Positions 42,349 to 52,170 of a DNA stretch of 64,000 nt are shown here, piece after piece. The notes under the pieces were generated by a model. It made no database searches and was not told where the DNA came from. It saw only the letters and a program-made list of their open reading frames with translations. Source of the DNA: Ichthyophis bannanicus (lineage: Eukaryota > Chordata > Amphibia > Gymnophiona > Ichthyophiidae); NCBI GenBank assembly GCA_033557465.1, contig CM066037.1:206831156-206895155 (forward strand), given 5' to 3'. The number at the start of each line of letters is the position of its first letter. Positions within the stretch are counted from its first letter, which is position 1. The translations under genes and the position numbers were made by a program.

Positions 42349-44691
42349 AAAAGCGAACATAAAACATAAAATTATACATACATACATAATAAAACTATTG
42401 TTAAAAACATATTTAACAACAAACATAAAAACAATTAATATAAACAAATATACGTGTGTCAATATGTATAAAAAACTTGACATATACTTTACCACACAAA
42501 GTAGAATAAAATATGAAATGTGGAGCAAACCACTCTTCCCAATCTGCATTAAATAAAACAAGGTTAAAAAGGATCAAATGGAAACGGATGGATTTAAGAG
42601 CTGACAAACAGAACATGAATAGATAAATTCATGCTATACAAACCGCTGTAAGATAGGACAAAGGAGAATGCCAGCCATAAAAATACATAGAACATATATA
42701 AATGATGTGCCTACACTAATAAGAGACTCAATGAAAAACAACAAAGTAACTGCTTATTGGGAGAAGAGCAAATATAGACACGTAAAATAGATATAGAAAG
42801 ATAACATATCAGAACATATTCTACAAAAATAACTAATTGTCACACATAGCATTCGGCAAGGGGGTAGGGCTGCATATAGAAGTGAAGAACTACTAAAAAT
42901 TAATACAGCGGCAGAAAATAAAAACTAATAGGCAGGGTGCACTAGCTGTTGGAACACTTAGAGACAAATATAAAAGTACCAAAATAGCAAGACGTACATA
43001 CAATGCAGTGCAAAGAAAGTGAACATCGAGAACAACCAAAAAGAACATTGTGCTGCACATTTGCATGAGCGCACAACCACAGTGGTGTTAGATGTACAAA
43101 AACAATATGCGGAATCATGCAAGAGGAAAAATGAAAAGAAGTTGTGTGAATTAAAAAGAATGCTGCTCAATTCGAAAATATATTATAGAAACAGAAACAG
43201 AATCCCTATAGAAAGAAGAGAAAAGCAAACCTAACACTAACAGATAGAGCTAGTCGTCAAAAAGTATAACACAAGGCAGGTTCCACCGTGTTATGTTTAT
43301 CGAAACAACAAAATCTGTAACAAAGGGGCAAACCTTAAGATAAGGAGCCACCACACCGTTCAAACAGTAAAGAGCAGAAAGTAAAATCTTACTAGCATTA
43401 TTGCTAAAGGCGGGAAACCGCCTCGCAAATGCAGAAAGGATTTTGAAAACATATTAGGGAACTACTCACACGAACACATACGATGATAAAATAGGCTACT
43501 CTAATAAAAGTGGACAGAAAGAGAAACACAAAAGAAAAAGACAGGGCGATAAAAAACATGGACAAACAAAAGTGATATAAACATTCACTCATAAAAGTGG
43601 GGCACGGACAATAACATAAGGAGGAGCACATAATTAGAGAGCAGTGAGCCCATAACCATAGAGCCAAAATAAAGACAAAACATGGAGAAAGCTAAAAAGG
43701 ACCATGTTGTGCTAGTCAAAAAAGAATCCATAACAAAGGAGTACAAAAGGACCCACCACACAATGCAGACAGACAATAAAAGCCAAGCCTTACCAGTATT
43801 GCTGCTAAAGGTGGGAAAACGCCGCGCAAATGCGGGAAGGATTTTTAAAAGCACACTAGGGTACCACCCACATGAACACGTACAATGATTGACAGGTAAC
43901 TCTAATGAAGGTGAACAAAAAGAAAAAAACGCTAAAAGAAAAGTGGAAAAACTAGCCAAATTGATGTAACCATTTACATCTAAAATAGGGCACAGCCAAT
44001 GACATAAGGGAGGGAACAGATTAAAAAACAACATATTAAGAAACGATAAATTTTTAACTTTAAAAGCATAATTAAAACCAGGCATGGAGAGAACTAAAAC
44101 AGGGGGAGGGAAGAGCAAAAACATAGTAGTGCATAGTAAAATAATAGTTACATGGGATCGATTAGGGATACAACAACTCTCACAAAGGTATATACATTTT
44201 ATCCCTAAAAAATACATAACAGTAAAATATAAATAAAAAATAATAATGTAAAACTCATAGTTCTAATATATAAACTTCACAATAAACTGCAGGGGGGGAA
44301 GAGAAGTAGGGGAGGGAGGGAAAGGGGAGGAGGGGAGGGGGAGAAGGAGGGGAGAAGAAGAAAAAAGGAGACGGGGGTGGGGGGGGGCAACCTGTTATTA
44401 CAAAGAATATATTAGAAGCTAACACCAAAAAAACAATAAATAATTAAAAAGTGGATGTAAAATCAAAATGACTCTAAACCACACTTTATGATGATAGCAA
44501 TAAATAAATAAATAAATAATTAAAAAAATAGGAGCATCAAAGACACAGCAATATAACACAAATGCCAAGGATATAAAAAATGAACAAGAGTAATTAAACA
44601 ATCATAAAAAACTGTATACGCCATAGAAAATTAATGAGGGGAAAAACACACAGAGAATACTTCTCACAAAAAAACGTGATGCTCTATCTCT

Positions 44692-44835
44692 TTATTTAAT
44701 CCTTTTTGGGGCAACTGTATCTAATAAGAAAATATACTTTTGTTCTTCTTGGAGTAGCTTACGGTCAAGATCCCCACCCCGAGGAGTGACCTTAATTTGC
44801 TTGATAACAAAAAACTTCAAATCAGCAGGGGTGCC
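44692..44835 (-). pseudogene. PLE-A GIY-YIG endonuclease C-terminus
   Basis: The minus-strand frame TPADLKFFVIKQIKVTPRG… EEQKYIFLLDTVAP matches the right-arm protein. It is cut at its start by the junction with the Ngaro fragment at 44835/44836, so the GIY and YIG motifs are absent. The Glu of the EEQKYI block is present. Its final codons are shifted relative to the right arm (APKRIK against APKGLN). Confidence 0.75.
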
Positions 44836-45332
44836 GGACGCCCTCCCTCCCACCCTTGCTGAGGGGCGCGAGATGTAATTTTGGGGTATTGGGTTGTTGC
44901 AGCTGGGGGGCGGAAGGGGTTGGCGGGATCCTGGAGGTGTCCGGGGTCCGGAGCCGGAGCCGGAGGCAAGCATGAGGGCGGGGGTGGGGTACCCCCAACC
45001 CGGTTAATCCCTCAGGTTTTTGCTAATAATATGGCGAAGCCGGAAGAGGGAGGGCGTGGAAAATTTGTTGGGCTTGTGCCCGGGGAGCGGAAGCGGCGTC
45101 ACCTTGCTACTAATATGGCTGGTGAGGGCTCGCTCTGCTTCGGGGGAGGGGGGGGAGTTATAATGCGTTAAGTTGTATTGGTTGGTTTGTTATAAGGAAA
45201 AGGTTATTAAAGCTGCGACCAGTTAATACCAAGAGGTGTCATGTGTTTTTTGTGCTGAATATTGTGGTTTGGAGGTTAAGTTATGGTGGTGGGGGGAGGG
45301 GCGTGAGTCGACAGGTCCGCCTTACCCGGTTA
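44836..45332 (+). mobile_element. Ngaro 3'-end fragment at the centre of the PLE-A inverted repeat
   Basis: About 500 bp with the A2/B2-type sequence of the Ngaro family: 'ttggggtattgggttgttgcagctggggggcgga', 'tccggggtccgga', 'tttttgctaataatatggcgaag', 'ttattaaagctgcgacc'. It ends …ggtccgccttacccggtta, matching the 3' end of the minus-strand Ngaro (…ggtccgcctgcctcggtta). No coding sequence remains: a recombination remnant or truncated copy. Confidence 0.7.
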
Positions 45333-46215
45333 GAATAAATTACTCCGTTTTGACAGCTTCCATAGTAGCCATGTAAAGAGAAACCTTCCAGTGTCACAAT
45401 TTTTACGTCTCCGCAGATTATGTACGGATTATGATGATTTTAAAAATAAATCCTATGACATGGCAGAGCATTTTCTTGCTAGGGGATACCCATTAGATTG
45501 CATCAATAAAGGGTTCCGCCATGCTTGTATCTCCAATAGACAAGAATTACTTTTACCAAGAGAGAGAGCTTTAGATGATAAGTTTGTCTGTGTTCTTACG
45601 TTTTCACACCTCTCTTGGAAAATACAGAAAATTCTGAAGGCCTATGGGCACATCCTTCAAACTAGTCCCTGCTTTCTGAATCAGCGCCTTACCATTGCCT
45701 ATAACAGAGGACACAATTTAGCCGACAAATTAGTTTCATCGTATATGTCCTCAAGACCGTGTTCCACCTCTAGAGAGAAAGGACATTCTAAATGTAGTAC
45801 ATGTACAGTTTGTAAGCATGCTATTGTAATATCTGATATTTTTATACACCCTGTCACTCACACACAATATAAGTTACGTTCTAGGACTAATTGTCTTTCC
45901 ACACATGTAGTGTATGTTATTATGTGCCTTGCTCCTTGCTATATGTTGGTAAGACTATTCGACCTATTAAGATACGCATCCAAGAACACAAAAGTTGTAT
46001 TAAACGAAAAATTATGACAGCCCCTTTGGTTGAACACTGGTCTCTATTAAGACATACCCCTGCTGATTTGAAGTTTTTTGATATCAAGCAAATTAAGGTC
46101 ACTCCTCGGGGTGGGGTTCTTGACTGTAAGCTACTCCAAGAAGAACAAAAGTATATTTTCTTATTAGATACAGTTGCCCCAAAAGGATTAAATAAAGAGA
46201 TAGAGTATCACGTTT
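45333..46215 (+). mobile_element. PLE-A right arm, coding part
   Basis: Starts in frame (NKLLRFDSFHSSHVKRNL) directly after the Ngaro fragment and runs to the Ngaro insertion at 46215/46216, a few codons before the ORF stop. Confidence 0.85.
45336..46215 (+). pseudogene. Penelope-like RT C-terminus with GIY-YIG endonuclease
   Basis: LLRFDSFHSSHVKRNLPVSQFLRLRRLC, then DMAEHFLARGYP: the region after the RT palm of Penelope-like proteins. A zinc-binding-like linker follows (CSTCTVCKHA), then the GIY-YIG nuclease: VVYVIMC, LLYVGKTIRPIKIRIQEHKS (YVG, Arg, Glu-His), and the final EEQKYIFLLDTVAPKGLN with the expected Glu and Asn. One frameshift near 45925 separates the GIY side from the YIG side. 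The RT catalytic part is absent upstream. In the uninterrupted arm the stop codon comes 4-5 codons after the insertion point, so the Ngaro entered the very end of the ORF. Confidence 0.85.
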
Positions 46216-46585
46216 TAACCGAGGCAGGCGGACCCGGCGCTTCAGACCCCACCATTCCCCCTCCCCCCCCCGAAACAAGACATGACACCATAACTTCATG
46301 GAACACAACTGGTCACAGCTTTATTAACCATTAACAATTAGAACAAACCAACATCAACTTTCAAACCCCCCCATTAGCGGAACCCAGCTGCACCAGCCAT
46401 ACCTTAGCAAAGTGCCCGCCACCGCTAATGCCATAACTTGCCTCCCGGCAAGTTGCCATGCCCCTCTCCCCGACTTCGCCATGCTATTAGCAAAAGTCGG
46501 CAGGGGTTTAACCGGGTCAGGGGCACCCCGCCCCCTCCCAAATGTAGCCTGCTGCTCCGGACCCCGGAAACCTGCGGGATTCCGC
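46216..46585 (-). repeat. Ngaro copy 1 split repeat B2
   Basis: About 370 bp, nearly identical to 46889-47259. It begins (plus strand) taaccgaggcaggcggacccgg. It is the element's 3' end. Confidence 0.9.
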
Positions 46586-46888
46586 CCCCCCAAGCTGCAA
46601 CACCCCAAAACCAAGCCTCCACAGAGAGGGAGCGAGGGAGGGATGCCGGCACTCCAAAAGCAGCCTCCGCTCCAACTGCCACGCGGAGGCTGCTGGCCAC
46701 AACTCCCCCCCCCCCCACCTCCCATCAACGAACCCATTGATTGGCTCCCGCACGGCACCGACCGCGGGGAGCCAATCAATTTGAAAGGCGCACTCGCGCA
46801 CCCCGCCGAGGCCGCGCACAGGGTCCCCGCGCCGGGCCAAGCGCCCAGTTAAAGTCGGCCGCTGGGACCCTGCCCTGCGGCCTCGCGA
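46586..46888 (-). repeat. Ngaro copy 1 split repeat A2
   Basis: Nearly identical over about 250 bp to A1 at 53130-53388: same 'gattggctcc.gcacggcaccgaccgcggggagcc' and 'gaggccgcgcacagggtcccc'. Lies directly between B1 and B2. Confidence 0.9.
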
Positions 46889-47259
46889 TAACCGAGGCAG
46901 GCGGACCCGGCGCTTCAGACCCCACCATTCCCCCTCCCCCCCCCGAAACAAGACATGACACCATAACTTCATGGAACACAACTGGTCGCAGCTTTATTAA
47001 CCATTAACAATTAGAACAAACCAACATCAACTTTCAAACCCCCCATTAGTGGAACCCGGCTGCACCAGCCATACCTTAGCAAAGTGCCCGCCACCGCTAA
47101 TGCCATAACTTGCCTCCCGGCAAGTTGCCATGCCCCTCTCCCCGACTTTGCCATGCTATTAGCAAAGGTCGGCAGGAGTTTAACTGGGTCAGGGGCACCC
47201 CGCCCCCGCCCAAATGTAGCCTGCTGCTCCGGACCCCAGAAACCTCCGGGATTCCGCCA
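46889..47259 (-). repeat. Ngaro copy 1 split repeat B1
   Basis: Internal copy of B. The B1/A2 boundary reads cggtta/tcgcgagg on the minus strand and contains the joined ends expected of a circular intermediate. Confidence 0.9.
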
Positions 47260-47563
47260 CCGGCACAGAACCCTGTTCATTTGCCGCCCCCCCCCCAACC
47301 CTAAGCTGCGACCAGCGAACATCATGGACAGACATATATTCAAAGGCCTCCTGCCAGTCGTTAAGGAGCAGGTCCATACCAACTGGCGACAAATGAACCC
47401 CATCGGCCCGATATAGCCCCAAACACGTAGCATCCACCCAGTCATGCAAATTCTGATAACCCCCCCTCTGACAGACCCATCGACCAATCTGTCGATTAAC
47501 CTTAATCAGGCCCCGAGACCACCGCCGCTGGTCCCAGCAAGCCGGCCTTGGAATAATGTCCAA
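47189..47563 (-). pseudogene. Ngaro SGNH hydrolase, C-terminal half, copy 1
   Basis: DIIPRPACWDQRRWSRGLIKVNRQIGRW and LYRADGVHLSPVGMDLLLNDWQEAF are almost the same as copy 2 (59.8-60.1 kb). The final Asp-x-x-His block (DGVHLS) is present; the Ser and Gly-Asn blocks were lost with the PLE-B insertion. The frame remains open into the B1 repeat. Confidence 0.8.
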
Positions 47564-47997
47564 CTATACAAAAAATTGCTCCAATCCACACAAATACAAA
47601 ATGTGTCTTAATCAGGGAACAGGTCTCAGACTAAAGGGGGTGGAACCCAGGAGGTAAACCTTTACTGTGGTTAACCAACACCCGTATTTTGCATCAAGGA
47701 CCCTTCCGTTCCCCCTCACTCTGTAATCTCAAGCATAAAATCCGTTTATAAACATAAATGATTCAATGGTATCATTTCCATACACCAAAAGAAAAAGAAT
47801 ATTCTTCAGTGAAAATGCAGCATGACTCCTCCATTTATACAAACATGGTCAAGTTTTTTCTGTCCTCCATTTGACTACAATGTCCACTTCATTAAAAAAG
47901 ACAAAACAGCATCTCCATTCATGCAAACATTGACGAACTGAAGAAAATATTCTATTGTGCTGGCTGCAATAAATTCAGTATGAAGAAACTTATCTTC

Positions 47998-48060
47998 AAT
48001 CCCGACGCTGATCCTGCGCGCTTAGGCGTTTCACCGCGCTAGCGGTTTCCTCGGGGGATT
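47998..48060 (-). ncRNA. Hammerhead-ribozyme-like fold, PLE-B
   Basis: Minus strand: stem I aatccc, core ccgagga (C-C-G-A-G-G-A, U4 changed to C), extra a, stem II accgc-tagc-gcggt, gaa, stem III acgc…gcgt, c, then stem I gggatt. The triplet before the predicted cut is gtc, the classic hammerhead site. Different stem sequences from PLE-A with the same architecture. The U4-to-C change probably impairs cleavage. Confidence 0.55.
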
Positions 48061-48383
48061 CAACTCTCACACTGTGCCAGATCATGCGGCTCAAAGTATG
48101 CTTCCTTAGAAAGTTTTTCTGCTCCTCTAAAATGAACAAAAAAACATCTTAATCGATTTTTTAACACACAAATCAACATTGCAACAGAAAAGATGTACTC
48201 CTACCATTCATCGTGTTCATCCAGAGTCCTTTCAATAGAAAAACGCTGCGCATGTGTATGGCTCCACTCACACTCCTATTTAAAGGCAAACTTAGTAATT
48301 GAGCAAAAAGAGGCAGGAAAATAGCATAAGGGTTCTCCTACAAAATGCACCCTTCTTAAAGGGACATGAATGTCAGATGACCT

Positions 48384-48765
48384 TCAAAAGCATGCAGCCC
48401 AGTCTATCTGGGCATTTAGCCCTCCTGGATAGATTGTGCCCAGAGTGTAAATCCACCGCTGCTCTGCATAAATTAAGCTTTGATCTCGAGATTGATTGGC
48501 AAACCCCTGCAGTATTTGGTCAATACAAAAAACCTGCAATTGCTCAAAATCATGTGAAAATTCCATGCAATGGGATACGATCGGTGCCTCCAAACGTTGA
48601 CATCTTAGCCTGCTGTGGTGCTCGTTGATACGTACCCGCAAGGGTCGTATTGTCTTGCCAATATAAAGCAGCAGGCAGGGAGAGCGAAGGGCATAAACCA
48701 CATAGCAGGAACCACAATTAGTAGATGTCCTAAGATCATAAGCTTTACCATGATAAGAAAAACAT
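48384..48765 (-). pseudogene. PLE-B GIY-YIG endonuclease domain
   Basis: Reads KAYDLRTSTNCGSCYVVYALRSP, then LLLYIGKTIRPLRVRINEHHSRLR (YIG, Arg, Glu-His), VSHCMEFSHDFEQLQVFCIDQIL and AEQRWIYTLGTIYPGGLNAQID (Glu and Asn) to a normal stop at 48384. All nuclease motifs are intact in one open frame of about 125 codons. The RT part is missing because of 5' truncation. It nicks target DNA for Penelope-like retrotransposition. Confidence 0.85.
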
Positions 48766-49640
48766 GATAGCCCGAGAGCGCCACCTACCTATACCCTGAA
48801 TAACCTGCTCGGGCAACCCAGCCGCCGCCGCACTAGTGGCAGCCCCAATTCGAAAGGAGTGGGGCGTAAACCGCATAGGGTCCTCACCCACCGCCTGCAA
48901 TGCCAGGTGCAGCACCGCCGATACCTGAAAACGGGTTAGGACCCGTGCGTCCGCGTGCACGAAACCCCCCCCCCCGCCAGCCTCGGACGCACCGACAAAT
49001 ACTGCTGCACGGCCCGAACCGGGCAAGCCCGCGGGTCCCCAACCTCACCCAACCACACCCACAAACCTCTCCCCAGCGGATCCGTCTTGGATCTTGCCAA
49101 CAGGATCCGTAACCGCCCCGCTTCCACCCGAACATGATGCGCCTGCAGCCCCCCACCACCCCCCCCCGGCCAGAGCCCACAACCAACTCCCCGATTCGAA
49201 AAGCCCCAAAAAAGGCAAGGCAAAATACCGCCCGAAACAAAGCGGCTTCATACGCAGACGCCGCCACCTGCGCTAAGGCCCCGCAAACCCGTACCAATAG
49301 CCCATGTGTAATGGGCAACCGCGAGTCCTTCGGCGTAGGCTGAACCCGCTCCCAGCCTTGCAACAACCGCCGCGGCAAAACCCCTCCAGCAGGCGAGCCC
49401 CAACCAACCGCGCTCGCAAAAAAGTTAAACCCAGCCAGGTGCGCACGCACCGCCGATCGCGAGAATCCGGCGCCCTTAGCCTCTACAATATATCGACCAA
49501 TCAATCCCGCCGGAACCCCACCCGGCTGTCACCCATGAGCCACCAAAAAGGCAACCACCCGGTCACAGCCCCGCTGATACGCTGGCCAAGTCCCAGCAGA
49601 CACCGAATTCTTCAGCAGATCTAGCATCTCCCGAGGCCAA
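48766..49640 (-). pseudogene. Ngaro tyrosine recombinase, copy 1, catalytic Tyr lost
   Basis: TWPAYQRGCDRVVAFL, then GRYIVEAKGAGFSRSAVRAHLAGFNFFASAVGW (SAM-like core-binding region), AVFCLAFFGAFRIGELVVG (first catalytic Arg), and in the next frame HSFRIGAATSAAAAGLPEQVIQGIGRWRSRA (HxxR and the later GRW block). A frameshift near 49180 separates the halves. Right after GRWRSRA the sequence switches to PLE-B at 48765, exactly before the catalytic Tyr seen in copy 2 (FQTYVRL). It integrates the circular DNA intermediate by site-specific recombination; this copy cannot. Confidence 0.85.
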
Positions 49641-51110
49641 TGCCGCGCCTTCACCGACACATTCAGCCGGAGACAGGCTAACACCACCTCCCGCATCAAG
49701 CCCGCCCCCCCCCAAGCACTTAGGAGAGTATTGATTGACCACACTGACCACCGCCTCATTATCACACCACCACAGAACCCTACGGTTCCGAAGCCGCTCC
49801 GGCCATAGCTCCAAAACCACATGAAGCGGAAAGAGCTCCAAAAAGGTGATGTTCTTGGTCAAACCCTCTACGTGCCACGACTCCGGCCAAAGATCCGCGC
49901 ACCAGGCCCCACTGAAATAAACACCTAACCCCCCCCCCCCGCCGCATCTGTGTATAACTGCAAGGCATCACTGGACACCTCAGACTCCATCAAAACAGAA
50001 GTCCCATTGAAGTCCTCCAGAAAACGACTCCACACCATCAGATCTGCCCTTATGGCCCCGGTGACCCTAATCCGGTGGTGAGGCTTTCACACCCCGGCTG
50101 TGGCACATGCCAGCCGACATGAAAACACCCTTCCCATCAGAATCACTCTACACGCAAAATTTAACGACCCTAACAGCGCTTGCAGCTCCTTCAAGGAAAT
50201 CTTGTGGGACGACAACACATTAGCCACCGAAATCCGCAAGCGGGTCACCTTATCCTGCGGCAAACACGCAACCATCTCCTCAGAATCTAACTCCACCCCC
50301 AAAAAGGTCAATCGTGTCGTCGGACCTTCCGTCTTGCCCGCCGCCAACGGTACACCGAACTCCCGTGCCAGCCAAACAAACGCAGACAACAGCTCTTGGC
50401 ATTCTTCCGACTGCGCCGCGCCCATAAACAAAAAATCATCCAGGTAATGCACCACGTTCGACAAGCCGGACGACTGAGCCAGCACCCACTGCAGGAAGGT
50501 GCTGAACATCTCAAAATAAGTGCAAGAGACTGAACAGCCCATTGGCATGCACTTGTCAAAATAATACCCCCCTTGAAAGCAAAAACCTAAGAAAGGAAAA
50601 GCAGACGGATGCACTGTTAATAGGCGAAACGCAGATTCAATGTCAACCTTCGCCATAAGGGCAGACCGACCGGCCCCCCTAACCATTAGAGCCGCCTTAT
50701 CAAAGGAAGCGTACCGTACCGTACAAAACTCACCCGGAATGCGATCATTAACGGAAGCACCGATTGGACAAGACAAATTATGAATCAATCGGAACTTCCC
50801 CGGCTCCTTCTTGGGTACTATACCCAACGGAGAAATCACCATGCCAGGAAAAGGGGGCTCCGGGAATGGACCCGCCACTCTCCCCAACCGCAATTCCCCC
50901 GATAACTTGTCCTGAACAACCGCAGCCCAACGTCGGACTGACGGGGAGTTCCGCGCACTCGGAGCCGACACCACACCGCGCACCGGGATAACGAAACTAA
51001 ACCGAAAACCAAACGACAAAATCACCGCCTCCCGCCTCCTCGGGTATCGACTCAGCCACCCCAAAAACGCCTCCACCCGTATCAGTGAGGGCGCACGCCC
51101 CCACCACTCA
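49640..51110 (-). pseudogene. Ngaro reverse transcriptase-RNase H, copy 1
   Basis: The RT frame is open to 50087. Blocks: APSLIRVEAFLGWLSRYPRR, SPLGIVPKKEPGKFRLIHNLS, ALMAKVDIESAFRLLTVHP (motif A), YFDKCMPMGCSVSCTYFE (motif B), VVHYLDDFLFMG (motif C, YLDD) and LKELQALLGSLNFACRVI (connection). RNase H follows in shifted frames near 50080-49640: a TDAAGGGGLGVYFSG-like start, ITFLELFPLHVVLELWPE and VLWWCDNEAVVSVVNQYSP, giving Asp, Glu and Asp of the active site. At least one frameshift in a C/G-run near 49930 breaks RNase H. The gag zinc region overlaps the upstream end of the open frame, so the RT probably starts after it. Confidence 0.85.
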
Positions 51111-52170
51111 CTGCCCTTTCGCCGAGGGACCGGCAACACCAGCAGCACCTTTTTTACTGCACCTGGTGGCCGAGTGAGGACCTCCGCACAAGGAACAGAC
51201 GTGCTGGAATTTACAGCCTGGAAAGTGGCAAGTGGACCGGTTAAAGCGCCAGCACACGTCACCGCCCGTCGCCGGGCCCGCCTTTGGCGGTACCCCGCCT
51301 GCCCCTGCCCGAAAGGAATGCACCGCTCCCACCACCGCCCCGCCACTACCTTTACCCCCACCCCCCCCCACCGGCACTAGACCTAGCCGACATCTGAGTC
51401 AGCCAAAGGTTAATGTCCTGCGTGCCCCAGGAAAGTGATCTGCTCTCTTCCATCTTATCCCTGAACTTCTCATCATATTTCAGCCAAGCCCATCCGTCAT
51501 GAGTCTGAGACGCCTCCAGGATGGAATCGGCGTACGCTAACAACATCCCATACTGGCCCGGATCGTGGTGACCCCATACACTAGCCAACAGCAGAAAGGA
51601 ACGCATCCAGTTCACCACATTATGCGCCACCTTCTTAACCCTACCCGCCTTTTCGTCCTCCTTCCTCTTCTTCCGACTCTCACCAGAACGCTTCCTCCCC
51701 TCAAGCAAGCGAAAGATATCAATATAACGCCGCTTCCTAATCTTGCGCCGCAGCTTACGTGGCACTCCCTCCCACAATTCCGGAAAAACTACCACCGAAG
51801 CGGCTCCACCACCCGAACCGGAGCCCACCATCCCCCCGCCTTCCCCGTCCCGTCGACATGTCAACCCTCCTGACCCCCCAGATGAACCACTCGAAGAAGA
51901 AGAAGAGGAGAACGAGTCAGAGCTCCGACGCCGCCGACAAGACCGCCTCCGCTTCCTCCGCGTACCACCCCCCGCCTTCGCCTCCTGCAACCACCCCCCC
52001 ACATCGCCCGCACCCCCAAGCAACTCACCAGTCTCACCAGCAGCAGGCACCGACACCGCGGTCGTCCCGTCCGCAGCTGGACCGTCCTCACCGTCGGCCC
52101 CCATGATATCCTCGGGCCGTCCCTGCGCCGACTCAGCCGCCGCTCCATACTGCGTCACCGCTCCCGCCAC
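51108..52170 (-). pseudogene. Ngaro gag (ORF1) with zinc fingers, copy 1
   Basis: Starts MAGAVTQYGAAAESAQG at 52170. A long Gly/Ala/Ser-rich and Arg-rich segment (RRKRRRSCRRRRSS, then a Ser run) leads to a conserved core: LWEGVPRKLRRKIRKRRYIDIFRLLEGRK, ASVWGHHDPGQYGMLLAYADSILEA, WLKYDEKFRDKMEE and SWGTQDINLWLTQM. A frameshift in the G-run near 51360 separates the C-terminal zinc region CWRFNRSTCHFPGCKFQHVCSLCGGPHSATRC, a CCCH-type followed by a CCHC-type motif, presumably RNA binding. The same order is seen in copy 2. The single lesion in a G-run might also be a sequencing or assembly artefact. Confidence 0.8.

Larger units (their letters stand above)
42231..44835 (-). mobile_element. PLE-A left (inverted) arm
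   Basis: Reverse complement of the right arm with high identity: compare the hydrophobic out-of-frame translation starting MFNYSCSFFISLAF at 44601 (minus) and 53459 (plus). It contains the last 46 codons of the GIY-YIG ORF, the whole 3' UTR, the hammerhead-like fold and the 3' end. It is uninterrupted, so it gives the empty site for both Ngaro insertions in the right arm. The 3' UTR itself holds an approximately 400-bp tandem duplication ('gctaaaggcgggaaa.cgcc.cgcaaatgc' at 43404 and 43806). Confidence 0.85.
47564..48765 (-). mobile_element. Second Penelope-like element (PLE-B), 5'-truncated
   Basis: 1.2 kb inside Ngaro copy 1, same strand. It encodes a GIY-YIG endonuclease and has an AT-rich 3' UTR with a hammerhead-like fold. 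It replaces about 400 bp of Ngaro (recombinase C-terminus and first half of the SGNH domain), so entry was accompanied by a deletion. Sequence clearly differs from PLE-A. Confidence 0.8.

Noticed and set aside
42346..44601. Hydrophobic open frames (for example 42346-42561, 43585-44217, 44419-44601) and their plus-strand twins at 53459-54687 and 63337-63607
   Set aside because: They recur in both PLE-A arms because the arms are copies. They are AT-rich 3' UTR read in frames that happen to be Phe/Leu-rich, with no consistent protein across the duplicated units.
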